64,000 bases of DNA from Ryuthela nishihirai (Eukaryota > Arthropoda > Arachnida > Araneae > Heptathelidae), in assembly GCA_038380435.1 (NCBI GenBank), contig JAWZYU010000001.1, positions 18,518,001 through 18,582,000 on the forward strand. The letters run 5' to 3'. Every line of letters begins with the position of its first letter. The stretch's first letter is position 1. This document shows positions 21,398-33,984 of the stretch, one piece after another. The translations under genes were made by a program, and so were the position numbers. The notes under the pieces were generated by a model. It searched no databases, was not told where the DNA came from, and saw only the letters and a list, made by a program, of their open reading frames with translations.

Positions 21398-23803
21398 CAG
21401 TGGTCCTCAACCTTTTATGCTTCACGTACCCCCTGGAAACGTGTATGTAACTGACGTACCCCTTTTATAGATAGATAAAACTATAGTTATAGTATAACAA
21501 TGGGAATAAAATGAAACAAATATATCAGTGGTTCTCAACATTTTATGCTTCACGTACCCCCTAGAAATGTGTATGTAACTGGCGTATCCCTTGTATAGAT
21601 AGATAAAACTATAGTTATAGTATAACAATGGGAATAAAATGAAACAAACATATCAGTGGTTCTCAACATTTTATGCTTCACGTACCCCCTAGAAACGTGT
21701 ATGTAACTGACGTACCCCTTTTATAGATAGATAAAACTATAGTTGTAGTATAACAATGGGAATAAAATGAAACATATATATCAGTGGTTCTCAACATTTT
21801 ATGCTTCACGTACCCCCTAGAAATGTGTATGTAACTGACGTACCCCTTGTATAGATAGATAAAATTGTAGTTATAGTATAACAATCGGAATGAAATAAAA
21901 CATATATATATCAGTGGTTCTCAACATTTTATGCTTCAGGTACCCCCTAGAAATGTGTATGTAACTGGCGTACCCCTTGTATAGATAGATAAAACTATAG
22001 TTATAGTATAACAATGGGAATGAAATAAAACATATATATTAGTAGTTCTCAACATTTTATGCTTCAGGTACCCCCTAGAAAGTATGTAACTGGCGTACCC
22101 CTTGTATAGATAGATAAAACTATAGTTATAGTATAACAATGGGAATGAAAAAAAAATAACAATGGGAATGAAATAAAACATATATATCAGTGGTTCTCAA
22201 CATTTTATGCTTCAGGTACCCCCTAGAAATGTGTATGTAACTGGCGTACCCCTTGTATAGATAGATAAAACTATAGTTATAGTATAACAATGGGAATGAA
22301 ATAAAACATATATATCAGTGGTTCTCAACATTTTATGCTTCACGTACCCCCTAGAAATGTGTATGTAACTGGCGAACCCCTTGTATAGATAGATAAAACT
22401 ATAGTTATAGTATAACAATGGGAATAAAATGAAACATATACTAGTGGTTCTCAACATTTTATGCTTCACGTACCCCCTAGAAATGTGTATGTAACTGGCG
22501 TACCACTTGTATAGATAGATAAAACTATAGTTATAGTATAACAATGGGAATAAAATGAAACATATATATCAGTGGTTCTCAACATTTTATGCTTCACGTA
22601 CCCCCTAAAAATGTGTATGTAACTGACGTACCCCTTGTATAGATAGATAAAACTATAGTTATAGTATAACAATGGGAATGAAATGAAACATATATATCAG
22701 TGGTTCTCAACATTTTATGCTTCACGTACCCCCTAGAAATGTGTATGTAACTGACGTACCCCTTGTAGAGATAGATAAAACTATAGTTATAGTATATCAA
22801 TGGGAATAAAATAAAACATATATCAGTGGTTCTCACCCTTTTATGCTTCACGTACCCCCTGGAAATGTGTATGTAACTGGCGTACCCCTTTTATAGATAG
22901 ATAAAACTATAGTTATAGTATAACAATGGGAATAAAATGAAATATATATATCAGTGGTTCTCAACCTTTTATGCTTCACGTACCACCTGGAAATGTGTAT
23001 GTAACTGACGTACCCCTTTTATAGATAGATACAACTATAGTTATAGTATAACAATGGGAATAAAATGAAACATATATATCAGTGGTTCTCAACCTTTTAT
23101 GCTTCACGTACCCTCTGGAAAAGTGTATGTAACTGGCGTACCCCTTTTATAGATAGATAAAACTATAGTTATAATATAACAATGGGAATAAAATAAAACA
23201 TATATATCAGTGGTTCTGAACATTTTATGCTTCACGTACCCCCTAGAAATGTGTACGTAACTGACGTACCCCTTGTATAGATAGATAAAACTATAGTTAT
23301 AGTATAACAATGGGAATAAAATGAAACGTATATATCAGTGGTTCTCAACATTTTATGCTTCACGTACCCCTAGAAATGTGTATGTAACTGACGTACCCCC
23401 TTGTATAGATAGATAAAACTATAGTTATAATATAACTATGGGAATAAAATGAAACATATATATCAGTGGTTCTCAACATTTTATGCTTCACGTACCCCCT
23501 GGAAATGTGTATGTAACTGGCGTACCCCTTTTATAGATAGATGAAACTATAGTTATAGTATAACAATGGGAATAAAATAAAACATATATATCAGTGGTTC
23601 TCAACCTTTTATGCTTCACGTACCCCCTGGAAATGTGTATGTAACTGGCGTATCCCTTGTATAGATATAAAAAACTGTAGTTATAGTATAACAATGGAAT
23701 AAAATAAAATATATTTATTTATAACATATCTCTAGCAACTTTTGAGCCCTCACGGCATACCCCAAAAATTTTTACCGCGTACCCCCCACGTTGAGAACCC
23801 CTA
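21398..23803 (+). mobile_element. Non-autonomous hAT-like element expanded into 18 tandem units
   Basis: The left end CAGTGGTCCTCAACCTTTTA and the right end, reverse complemented (TAGGGGTTCTCAACGTGGGG), are hAT-type terminal inverted repeats. The right flank CTCTAGAG (23804-23811) fits the nTCTAGAn target preference of hAT elements. The left flank ATCTATTG shares five of eight bases with it. Units of about 128 bp, each starting with the terminal CAGTGGTTCTCAAC and containing CACGTACCCCCTAGAAATGT and a TAGATAGATAAAACTATAGT block, start at 21398, 21526, 21654, 21782, 21912, 22040, 22188, 22316, 22442, 22570, 22698, 22824, 22952, 23080, 23208, 23336, 23464 and 23592. There is no transposase, and minus-strand frames are repeat artefacts. 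Confidence 0.85.
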
Positions 23804-24174
23804 CTCTAGAGTAACGCCTCGATTTTCCAATTACTTGTTTAAGGTACTCATTATATTATTTTGCAATCGTCTAATAGATAACGTTGCATAAAGTTGTACA
23901 AAATCCATTATCCTCGATTTTATCATGATAGAGAGGGCTCCATTTACTACTGGGCTCCAGGGCCCCCAAATTATCGATCCAGCTTTACCCTTTAAACAAT
24001 TCCTTGAAAAGAGGTCTGACAGTAAGTATAATACAAGGCATAAAGACAATCTGGAAGTCAATGTCTTTTGGATTTTATATGTCCAGGAGAGAAGAAAAGT
24101 TGAATAAATATAAGAGACTTAGAGATGATTACAAGATAACCGATGTTAATAGCTATGTTTCGCATTTCATTGAA

Positions 24175-24210
24175 ACATTTCATAGTAACTTAATGGTTAC
24201 TATGAAATGT
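24175..24210. repeat. Perfect 15-bp inverted repeat
   Basis: ACATTTCATAGTAAC (24175-24189) and GTTACTATGAAATGT (24196-24210) are exact mirror arms with a 6-base loop. It lies within an open frame at 24004-24225 that has no recognisable domain. Confidence 0.75.
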
Positions 24211-24294
24211 AGAAGGGTAAACTAAGTAGTAAGTTAAAGGGTAAAGATAGTAACTAAGTAGTTTTTTCTAACAAATGCACCAAACTACTTAGGT

Positions 24295-24515
24295 GAGAAA
24301 GGTGACACCAGAGGTCTTGAGAAGGCTGCCGTCCTTTGGATGGGTCATACACTGTGTCCCTTAAAAAACAGACTGTGTGGTTTGACAGGAGGTTTCCATG
24401 TCTCTTTAGAGCTGTACAGTGGCTCCCCTTCGCAAACCTTCTGTGAGTCCTTGAGGCCTTTGTAATCTGGATCTTTAGCCTATTAGGTGGAAATAAAAGT
24501 GCAGCTGAGTATGTC
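24295..24515 (+). mobile_element. Diverged SINE body fragment
   Basis: It follows the SINE body loosely: GAGGTCTTGAGAAGGCTGCCGTCC (split: GAGGTCTTGAG, AAGGCTGCCGTCC), TTGGATGGG, GACAGGAGGTTTCCATGTCT, AACCTTCTGTGAGTCCTTGAG, TTTAGCCTATTAGGTGGAAA. Head and tail are missing and divergence is high, so this is an old insertion. Confidence 0.7.
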
Positions 24516-26024
24516 AGTATGTCAGAGGAATTAGCAACCCAATCTCTCCCACATACACGATAGATAGATACTTAGTTTTAAAACAACCTAAAATATATTT
24601 GTTTTCTATATTATGAATCATAAGTTATTTTAATGTCTTTTTTCATGGTTTAATTCAAAGCTTTAGTATTTTTTAAGATGCCAGATACAGAGCAAACGAA
24701 TGTTTTCTTATACATTATTACGAGGCATTTGCTATTGACGTCATATCGCGATTGTTACTCTATAGATGATACCACATCGATGAATAACAATTAAATTCGT
24801 TTGACGAAGCAGAATACAAGTTTTAACTGAAATGTTTGTTTTTCGCTGTGCTCTGATTAGAGTCGTCACTTCCAGGAAGTAGAAGCAAGTCATCCCAGAT
24901 CCTTGGAGACATCCAACGGGGATCGACATCAAGCAGGTGAGAGGGTAAGTCATGAGGTAAGTGGAATATGATTATTGGAAACTGAGCATCTCATATAGTT
25001 TACTTCTACGGAGCAGAACGCTTTGTCAACTTGGGCTGCGTTGAAACTTGTAAAATTGAAAACATTCGGATTTTAGAGTTATAAAAATGAAGAAATATTT
25101 TAATCTTAAAATCAATTCTTTTGCTCCCCAAGGCGATACAAACATTTCATCATGATTGACTGCTTTAAGCTTAAAAAATATAAATTTTGAAATTAAAATT
25201 AAAGTGATCGTTAGTATCAAAATCTTTCATTTTTAGTTTTTCTTGTAGAAAAGAACAGTCTTAATGGTTCACGAATAGAGTAGATTTCACAAATGTAACC
25301 TATAGATCATTTTGTCTCGAAACAGGTATAAATGCTCTCCACACTTGCACAAAGGAAGTTTTGTCATGCGTATTGAACGTATCTTATTTATCAAGTAGGA
25401 TCCAAATAAAAAGTGCTGACTTTAATGCAACCGATAACTCATTACCTAATTGTGCATAACATTATAAATATTTGTAAATTCAAGTTTAAAGTTCGAGTGG
25501 AAGGGAGGGAAATCACTTAATTTTCGTTCACAAAAATGTTTTCTAACATATCGTGATGTAAAAGCACCGAATACTTAAATTGTTAGCAAAATAAGGCTAT
25601 AGAGTGTCTTCATTTAGATATGATACTTTAGTTGTTACAATACGTTTGGGACATTTCTTGGCCGATCTCATCGCCATCAGAGTCAGTAAGAATAACTACA
25701 GGCAAATGGAATGGGCGGGCATTATTTCTCCATATGATGCTTAGAAACAGAACAAAAGATATGTTGGTTGGGTTAACCATAGCATTGACCCTTTGCGTTA
25801 CGTCATTCCATTCCTTCCACTTTCTATTTAATATGTAAAAAATAGATAAAGTAACGGCGTCGATTATATTAAATCACTATATTCTAAATAAACTGAACGT
25901 TTCCGTTATTTATGAAATTACAAGTGTAAAATAAGAGTTAAAATTTCAATGACTTTTTAACTCTGGAGACATTATATTAACTTTTAGTACTGAATGTATA
26001 AAAATCTATTTTATAATAAAACTT
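24516..26024. other. No recognisable features
   Basis: AT-rich sequence. Open frames at 25632-25838 (plus) and 25026-25220 (minus) show no motif. A duplicated word, AGTATGTCAGTATGTCAGAGG, sits near 24510. No RNA gene or TE end was recognised. Confidence 0.45.
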
Positions 26025-26029
26025 GCCTT

Positions 26030-26295
26030 TCCTTCTCAAGCTCAAGATGCCTATTTGCTGTTCATGCTCGCGTTGTGCTTGCATTTCTTCGCGCTGCGCT
26101 TGTCTTTCTTCGATTCCAGTCGCAAGGGTCACTCTTCGGCCTCGGCCTCGCTTTGCGCTTGTCTATCAACTAGTTCGAGTTTCCTCAATTCCAATTCGAG
26201 CTTTCTAGCGTCATCGGATTGCTCTGCTATTTCTTGAGTCGGATTTGTCAGTCGCTGACAGCATCTAGTGACAAATCAGACGCAATAGCCTCCAT
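26030..26295 (-). pseudogene. gag-like N-terminal fragment of an LTR retrotransposon
   Basis: The minus-strand ATG at 26295 opens MEAIASDLSLDAVSD, then a stop. Reading in shifted frames continues with a charged, coiled-coil-like stretch (ARKLELELRKLELVDRQAQ, then EERQAQREEMQAQREHEQQ). E/K/Q/R-rich N-termini of this kind are common in gag proteins of arthropod Ty3/Gypsy-type elements. No capsid core, zinc knuckle or pol remains. The assignment rests on composition and leader context only. Confidence 0.45.
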
Positions 26296-26636
26296 GTTTT
26301 GCGTTGATCTGTGTCGAGTAGTGTCCACGTAGTGCGATTTAGAACTGTTTCTCGCCTTCCCTCGCGTATTTTATGGCATAGCACAGAATAACAACAAGAC
26401 AAAAAACTGGTTCTACATACTAGATCATACCGCACCTGATGTGAAGTTCTCGCAGCGATGATTTACTTTCCTGCCAGCACTCAACATTTGCTAAAATTGT
26501 CCCTTAATGTAACACCACCTGGTACCGAACTCTCACAATACAGATCCCGCTGATGACGCCAATGTAGATAGGCTCCATCTCTGCCTGTCCGGGCAGGAGA
26601 GTACCTGAACTCTTCAGGATGATTTCCTTAGGTGCT
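26296..26636 (-). other. Probable leader/LTR-edge of the same retroelement
   Basis: On the minus strand the sequence before the gag-like ATG contains ATTGGCGTCATCAGCGGGAT, which looks like the junction between LTR and leader (a primer-binding-site position) in some Gypsy-type elements, followed by about 290 bp of leader. No second LTR is visible, so this is inference. Confidence 0.3.
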
Positions 26637-27046
26637 AAGCGATACATATATACAATCGGCAATGATGCTTATCAGGTAGCAGAGCATCTGATTTAAAAAG
26701 TTTCGTTTCGGACCTGTATTAGCGAGATTCTATGGGTAACTGCTATTGCAATTAACTATTGCTTAGATAGGATAATGCACTCATTGCTAATATAAGATCA
26801 ATGAGTGGAGGGTTTAAACAGGTTTAGTGTAGTCAAATGATGGCCAAAATCAAATGTTATGAGTACCGTTTTCTTTCTCCGAAGATGTGGCTATAGGTAT
26901 GATAATTTGAACTAAAATTTTCAATGTTTTTATGCTCTTAAGTAAAGCTGAATAAAAATATATTTAGTTGCTTGTGATAACGAAATAATTGATTGAGAAC
27001 CGTTCTTCCAGTAGGTCAGTATATCACTTTAGAAATAAAAGATTAA
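26637..27046 (+). repeat. Solo diverged unit of the 373-bp satellite
   Basis: It begins AAGCGATACATATATACAAT and carries the satellite landmarks AGTTTCGTTTCGGACCTGTA, GGGTAACTGCTATTGCAATT, ATGAGTGGAGGGTTTAAACAGG (split: ATGAGTGGAGGG, TTTAAACAGG) and AATTGATTGAGAACCGTTC. It is more diverged than the units in the main array and separated from it by 480 bp of unrelated DNA. It shares the same left edge as the main array at 27528. Confidence 0.85.
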
Positions 27047-27527
27047 GATTCATTTTGAAAAAGACGTTCAAGCATATTTTAAATTATACAGTTGAACTAC
27101 TGACTCTAAAAGAAGTTTTTGTCAAGGAGAAAGCTAAACATGCCAGCGTCAGAGTGAAATGTCAGTGATGGTTGAAGACATATTCCATTTAAAAGTGACC
27201 TGGATCAAATTTTGTATAAGGCATGAATAATGGAATTCTCTTGAACATCTCTCTCACAAGTTCATTATTTATCACTATAAACTATACAGGTGAAAGGACT
27301 AAGGATATTATTACAAAATTACAAGTTCCATACTTTCTGTTTTGATTCATTTGGCAATGGCAATCAGAAAAAAAAATAAATTATAGGGATAGTAAATTTA
27401 TATTAATATTTATCTAAAATTTCAATTGTAGATCTAAAGGCAGAAAAAGTGCAAAATAATTAATTAGGTAACTATACACATATATCAGGAATTCGTTTAT
27501 TATCTACCGTTTGTTTAATTTTGCCTG
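27047..27527. other. No recognisable features
   Basis: AT-rich spacer between the solo satellite unit and the main array. No repeat family, ORF or RNA gene was recognised. Confidence 0.5.
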
Positions 27528-30500
27528 CGAAGCGTTGCATATATACAATCGGCAACCATGCTTATCAGGTAGCAGAGCATCTGGTTAAACAAGTTTAGTT
27601 TCGGACCTGTATTAGCGAGGGTCTATGGGTAACTGCTATTGCAATTAACTATTGCTTAGATAGGATAATGCACTCATTACTAATATAAGATCAATGAGTG
27701 GAGGGTTTAAACAGGTTTAGTGTAGTCAAATGATGGCCAAAATCAGATGCTATGAGTACCGTTTCCTTTTCCCTAGGATATGACAATAGTTATGATAATT
27801 CGAACTAACCCTTTTAATGTACCTTTAGGTGAAGGTGAGAAAAATATATTCAGCTGTTTGCGATAACAAAATAATTGCTTCAGAATCGTTCTCCGTGTAT
27901 ATCAATATATCCCTTTAGGAATAAAAGATAATGAATCGTTAGGTAGCATAGCATCTGGTTTAACAAGTTTCGTTTCGGACCTGTATTTGCGAGGGTCTAT
28001 GGGTAACTGCTATTGCAATTATCATTCCTTAGGTAGGATAAGGCACTCATTGTCTAATTCAAAACAAATGAGTGTAGGGTTTGAATAGGTTAGTGTAGTC
28101 AAATGATGGCCAAAATCAGATGCCATGAATACCGTTTCCTTTTCCCTAGGATATGACTATAGGAATGATAATTCGAACTAATCTTTTTAATGTACCTTTA
28201 GGTGAAGGTGACAAAAATATATTCAGCTGTTTTCGATAACAAAATAATTGCTTGAGAATCGTTCTCCGTGTATATCAATATATCCCTTTAGGAATGAAAG
28301 ATAATGAATCGTTAGGTAGCATAGCATCTGGTTTAACAAGTTTCGTTTCGGATCTGTATTAGCGAGGGTCTATGGGTAACTGCTATTGCAATTAACATTG
28401 CTTAGGTAGGATAAGGCACTCATTGTCTAATACAAAACAAATGAGTGGAGGGATGGAATAGGTTAGTATATTCAAATGATGGCCAAAATCAGATGCCATG
28501 AGTACCGTTTCCTTTTCTCTAGAATATGACTATAGGTGTGATAATTCGAACTAACCCTTTTAATGTACCTTTAGGTGAAGGTGACAAAAATATATTCAGC
28601 TGTTTGCGATAACAAAATAATTACTTCAGAATCGTTCTCAGTGTATATCAATATATCCCTTTAGGAATAAAAGATAATTAATAGTTAGGTAGCATAGCAT
28701 CTGGTTTAACAAGTTTCGTTTCGGACCTGTATTAGCGAGGGTCTATGGGTAACTGCTATTGCAATTAACTATTGCTTAGATAGGATAATGCAATCATTGC
28801 TAATATAAGATCAATGAGTGGAGGGTTTAAACAGGTTTAGTGTAGTCAAATGATGGCCAAAATCAGATGCTATGAGTACCGTTTCCTTTTCCGTAGAATA
28901 TGATTATAGGTGTGATAATTCGAACTAACCCTTTTAATGTACCTTTAGGTGAAGTTGACAAAAATATATTCAGCTATTTGCGATAACAAAATAATTACTT
29001 CAGAATCGTTCTCAGTGTATAGCAATATATCCCTTTAGGAATAAAAGATAATTAATCGTTAGGTTGCATAGCATCTGGTTTAACAAGCTTCGTTTCGGAC
29101 CTGTATTAGCGAGGGTCTATGGGTAACTGCTATTGCAATTAACATTGCTTAGCTAGGATAAGGCACTCATTGTCTAATGCAAAACAAATGAGTGGAGGGT
29201 TTAAATAGGTTAGTGTAGTCAAATGATGGCCAAAATCAGATGCCATGAGTACCGTTTCCTTTTCCCTAGGATATGACTATAGGTATGATAATTCGAACTA
29301 ACCCTTTTAATGTACCTTTAGGTGAAGGTGACAAAAATATATTCAGCTGTTTGCGATAACAAAATAATTGCTTCGGAATCGTTCTCCGTGTATATCAATA
29401 TATCCCTTTAGGAATAAAAGATAATGAATCATTAGGTAGCATAGCATCTGGTTTAACAAGTTTCGTTTCGGACCTGTATTAGCGAGGGTCTATGGGTAAC
29501 TGCTATTGCAATTAACATTGCTTAGGTAGGATAAGGCACTCATTGTCTAATACGAAACAAATGAGTGCAGGGTATAAATAGGTTAGTGTAGTCAAATGAT
29601 GGCCAAAATCAGATGCAATGAGTACCATTTCCTTTTCCCTAGGATATGACAATAGTTATGGTAATTCGAACTAACCCTTTTAATGTACCTTTAGGTGAAG
29701 GTGAGAAAAATATATTCAGCTGTTTGCGATAACAAAATAATTGCTTCAGAATCGTTCTCCGTGTATATCAATATATCCCTTTAGGAATAAAAGATAATTA
29801 ATAGTTAGGTAGCATAGCATCTGGTTTAACAAGTTTCGTTTCGGACCTGTATTAGCGAGGGTCTATGGGTAACTGCTATTGCAATTAACTATTGCCTAGA
29901 TAGGATAATGCACTCATTGCTAATATAAGATCAATGAGTGGAGGGTTTAAACAGGTTTAGTGTAGTCAAATGATGGCCAAAATCAGATGCCATGAGTACC
30001 GTTTCCTTTTCCCTAGGATATGACTATAGTTATGATAATTCGAACTAACCCTTTAATGTAGCTTTAGGTGAAGGTGAGAAAAATATATATTCAGCTGTTT
30101 GCGATAACAAAATAATTGCTTCAGAATCGTTCTCCGTGTATATCAATATATCCCTTTAGGAATAAAAGATAATGAATCGTTAGGTAGCATAGCATCTGGT
30201 TTAACAAGTTTCGTTTCGGACCTGTATTAGCGAGGGTCTATGGGTAACTGCTATTGCAATTAACTATTGCCTAGATAGGATAATGCACTCATTGCTAATA
30301 TAAGATCAATGAGTGGTGGGTTTAAACAGGTTTAGTGTAGTCAAATGGTGGCCAAAATCAGATGCTATGAGTACCGTTTCCTTTTCCCTAGGATATGACT
30401 ATAGGTATGATAATTCGAACTAACCCTTTTAATGTACCTTTAGGTGAAGGTGACAAAAATATATTCAGCTGTTTTCGATAACAAAATAATTGCTTGAGAA

Positions 30501-31718
30501 TCGTTCTCCGTGTATATCAATATATCCCTTTAGGAATGAAAGATAATGAATCGTTAGGTAGCATAGCATCTGGTTTAACAAGTTTCGTTTCGAACCTGTA
30601 TTAGCGAGGGCCTATGGGTAACTGCTATTGCAATTAACTATTGCTTAGATAGGATAATGCACTCATTGCTAATATAAGATCAATGAGTGGAGGGTTTAAA
30701 CAGGTTTAGTGTAGTCAAATGATGGCCAAAATCAGATGCCATGAGTACCGTTTCCTTTTCCCTAGGATATGACTATAGTTATGATAATTCGAACTAACCC
30801 TTTAATGTAGCTTTAGGTGAAGGTGACAAAAATATATTCAGCTGTTTGCGATAACAAAATAATTGCTTCGGAATCGTTCTCCGTGTATATCAATATATCC
30901 TTTTAGGAATAAAAGATAATGAATCGTTAGGTAGCATAGCATCTAGTTTAACAAGTTTCGTTTCGGACCTGTATTAGCGTGGGTCTATGGGTAACTGCTA
31001 TTTCAATTAACATTGTTTAGGTAGGATAAGGCACTCATTGTCTAATACAAAACAAATGAGTGGAGAGTTTAAATAGGTTAGTGTAGTCAAATGATGGCCA
31101 AAATCAGATGCCATGAGTACCGTTTCGTTTTCCCTAGGATATGACTATAGGTATGATAATTCGAACTAACCCTTTTAATATACCTTTAGGTGAAGGTGAC
31201 AAAAATATATTCAGCTGTTTGCGATAACAAAATAACTGCTTGAGAATCGTTCTCCGTGTATATCAATATATCCCTTTAGGAATAAAAGATAATGAATCGT
31301 TAGGTAGCATAGCATCTGGTTTAACAAGTTTCATTTCGGACCTGTATTAGCGAGGGTCTATGGGTAACTGCTATTGCAGTTAACATTGCTTAGCTAGGAT
31401 AAGGCACTCATTGTCTAATACAAAACAAATGAGTGGAGGGTTTAAATAGGTTAGTGTAGTCAAATGATGGCCAAAATCAGATGCCATGAGTACCTTTTCC
31501 TTAGGATATGACTATAGGTATGATAATTCGAACTAACCCTTTTAATGTACCTTTAGGTGAAGGTGACAAAAATATATTTAGCTGTTTACGAAAACAAAAT
31601 AATTGATTGAGAATCGTTCTGCGTGTATATCAATATATCCCTTTAGGAATGAAAGATAATGAATCGTTAGGTAGCATAGCATCTGGTTTAACAAATTTCG
31701 TTTCGGACCTGTATTAGC
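27528..31718 (+). repeat. 373-bp satellite array, 11 units plus a partial one
   Basis: The core CGGACCTGTATTAGCGAGGG recurs at about 27602, 27975, 28348 (GGATCTG), 28722, 29098, 29468, 29844, 30217, 30593 (CGAACCTG), 30965, 31336 and 31704, a mean period near 373 bp. Two subtypes differ in one block: A (TAGATAGGATAATGCACTCA, then ATATAAGATC) and B (TAGGTAGGATAAGGCACTCA, then CAAAACAAATG). Their order is A B B A B B A A A B B. A small inverted motif CACTCATT...AATGAGTG is kept in both. Non-coding. Confidence 0.95.
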
Positions 31719-32118
31719 AAAGTCAGTTTTTTAAGCTAAAGGATCGAGTACAAACGAAACTGCTTGCAACAAAAGAAATTTTTGTTTCAATACGCTCTTC
31801 ATTTCAATACATATTCATGATTTCTTTCGGAATTGTAGTGACTGAATTTAATGCAATTGTGTACAAAGTATATTGTAATATTCTTGAGTTTAAAACTAGC
31901 TACTGGTTTAACAAGTTTCGTTTCGGACCTGTATTAGCAAAGTCAGTTTTTTAAGCTAAAGGATCGAGTACAAACGAAACTGCTTGCAACAAAAGAAATT
32001 TTTGTTTCAATACGCTCTTCATTTCAATACATATTCATGATTTCTTTCGGAATTGTAGTGACTGAATTTAATGCAATTGTGTACAAAGTATATTGTAATA
32101 TTCTTGAGTTTAAAACTA
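31683..32118 (+). repeat. 220-bp tandem duplication at the satellite edge
   Basis: 31683-31898 and 31903-32118 are near-identical (a visible change is AACAAATTT versus AACAAGTTT). Each begins with the last satellite bases CTGGTTTAACAA...CCTGTATTAGC and continues with about 175 bp of non-satellite sequence (AAAGTCAGTTTTTTAAGC ... GAGTTTAAAACTA). The junction between satellite and flank was therefore itself duplicated, recently to judge by identity. Confidence 0.92.
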
Positions 32119-32877
32119 ACCTTTAGTGCAGTAAACAACAGGATATGTAGACTAAAAGTGACTCGAGCTGTGACAATTTGTGCAGAAACGAGGCCACGAG
32201 ACAAGTGGGAACCTGATTTCTGAACAGTTGCTGGGGCATATGGGGAAGCAGTGCATGAAAATTGGACCGTGCGGACGAATATTACGGGAGCCATAGGGCG
32301 GCAAAATCTGTGTTAACGGAAATAAAGAGATGACAATGCAGTTTCCTTGTAACAAAATTACACAAAGGTTCTACAGTAGAGTTGGTAGTAGATAAATAAA
32401 GGTGTTTTATCGCTGGTCTTGTACCGATGAGATCAAGTACTAAAATTATTCTTTTATTAAATCTTTCGGAAAATATTTCCATTAAATTCGGTCAAGAGAA
32501 AATAAATTCTGATTCATGCTTTAATGGATGTTTTTAACATCCTGATCCCTCTTTTTCCTTCCACACTAGCTGCCTATGTGTGGAGGGGTTTTCTCCAGGT
32601 TAGAGCAAAACTCTCTGACATGGGTGGTGCCTTGACGTGGCGTCAGAGCTTTGCACTAAACCATCCGGCAGACATCATTCCAATAACATTTATTAATTTT
32701 TGAGAACATTCTATTATATGATTAATATATCATTTAATCCACGCTTAATGGATGGTTTCAAAGTCAAAATATGAAAGAAATTCACAATAACTACATATTG
32801 CTCTATTAATCTCTTCTATTACTTCATTAATATTTTATTTTCAATTAAATTTGTTGACGATAAAAACTTCCAAATAC
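32119..32877. other. No recognisable features
   Basis: Overlapping minus-strand frames at 32019-32482 have no domain. Around 32520-32760 the phrase TTAATGGATG..TT occurs twice (about 32521 and 32748), bracketing a GC-richer stretch (TGGTGCCTTGACGTGGCGTC) that could be an unidentified insertion. Confidence 0.4.
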
Positions 32878-33225
32878 AATAAACCCTCGTAAGATTGGTT
32901 ATTCCTGATCCGCATGTCTTCTAATCCCGATTGGTGGACAGATATTATTGGTCACGACGCTCAACAAACGTGTTTCGTTTCGATCGCTCAGTGTTGTTGT
33001 TATTGTTGCTAGAGCCGTGACAGACGGGTGTTGTGCTTATAACGCATTATTTTGCACTCTGCTATTTAATTAACCTAAAGGATTTTTTATAATTATGGAG
33101 CTTAAGTATTTGAAAAACGGATAAAAAGAAAACAGGTTACTTTAACTATCGTTAGCAAATTGAAAGTGAGAGAAGAACTTGTAAAAAAATTTAATAGATT
33201 AAGAAATACGTATCTTTCTGTAATG
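32878..33225 (+). mobile_element. 5' end of a pogo/Tigger-like element, truncated
   Basis: It starts with CAATAAACCCTCGTAAGATT, similar to pogo/Tigger terminal repeats (CAGTAAACCCTCG-type), followed by a leader and at about 33117 the opening of a transposase (KRIKRKQVTLTIVSKLKVRE), the CENP-B/psq-type helix-turn-helix start of this group. The frame is lost within 35 codons and no DDE domain follows. Confidence 0.6.
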
Positions 33226-33970
33226 TGTTATGACTCCCCTAGAGTATTTTTAGGCCGGCACTACTTTTAGGCCGGCACAACTTTTAGGCCGTGATGCGTT
33301 CTTTGCTGCAAAAATCAAGGCAAATTCCTGGACCCACAACCAAATTTAGAGACATTTGCAATAATGACAACTGAGATAATTTTTCAGTTAAGAATAAAAT
33401 ACAAATTTATTAACAAAACTACTTTCAAACATTCTACATATATGTAGTTCCCACTTTTGGGACAGATTCAACAATGCCTCTAGCATGGCCCTTTTCAATT
33501 AAGGGAACTTTGTAACTTTATTAATCAACAGTCATTAATCAACAGTTCATGAGGAAGAGCTACTTGCTCGGGACTCTAACAGTCCTTAACAGTTAAGACG
33601 GTTCCACTCTGGTCACTGCGACGGCCGTTCACAGAAATACATTCAAATGCAAAAGAAAAGCTGAGCTAGTTTCATTAAAGTGCCCCCTTACCTCGTCAAG
33701 TCAAATCAGGAGTCCCTCCAGAAGGCAATCACGCCGCTGCACTCCAAGTTGCTGGAAGCCCGGGCTGCTGCACATACACTGTTCGCACTTCGGGGCTCTG
33801 CTAGCTGGAGAGGATCATTGCTGTCGACGACACAGCCCGGACGAGAAGAAAAGACTGCTGTTTTCGCCAAATTCTTTCTTGTCCTTTTTCGCTGGCCCCC
33901 CCTTGTGGAGGCCACTTACGCTTGTGCGTGGCTGTCGGGATTGGCCAGAGTAGCCGAGGTGTGAATCTCA
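33226..33970. other. No gene recognised; short triplicated motif
   Basis: TTTTAGGCCGGCACTACTTT-type units repeat three times at 33250-33292. 33680-33964 is GC-richer with open frames on both strands, but no domain is visible on either. Confidence 0.45.
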
Positions 33971-33984
33971 GCTCCCCTCTGGCC

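Noticed and set aside
21422..23694. Series of similar minus-strand ORFs (about 68-110 codons, MLYYNYSFIYLYKG...)
   Set aside because: They are the same frame of the 128-bp hAT-derived repeat read again and again. Tyr/Ile-rich AT translation, no conserved start, explained fully by the array.
32019..32482. Overlapping minus-strand ORFs of 66-91 codons
   Set aside because: They begin in the 220-bp duplication and show no motif. Different frames overlap without one being favoured.
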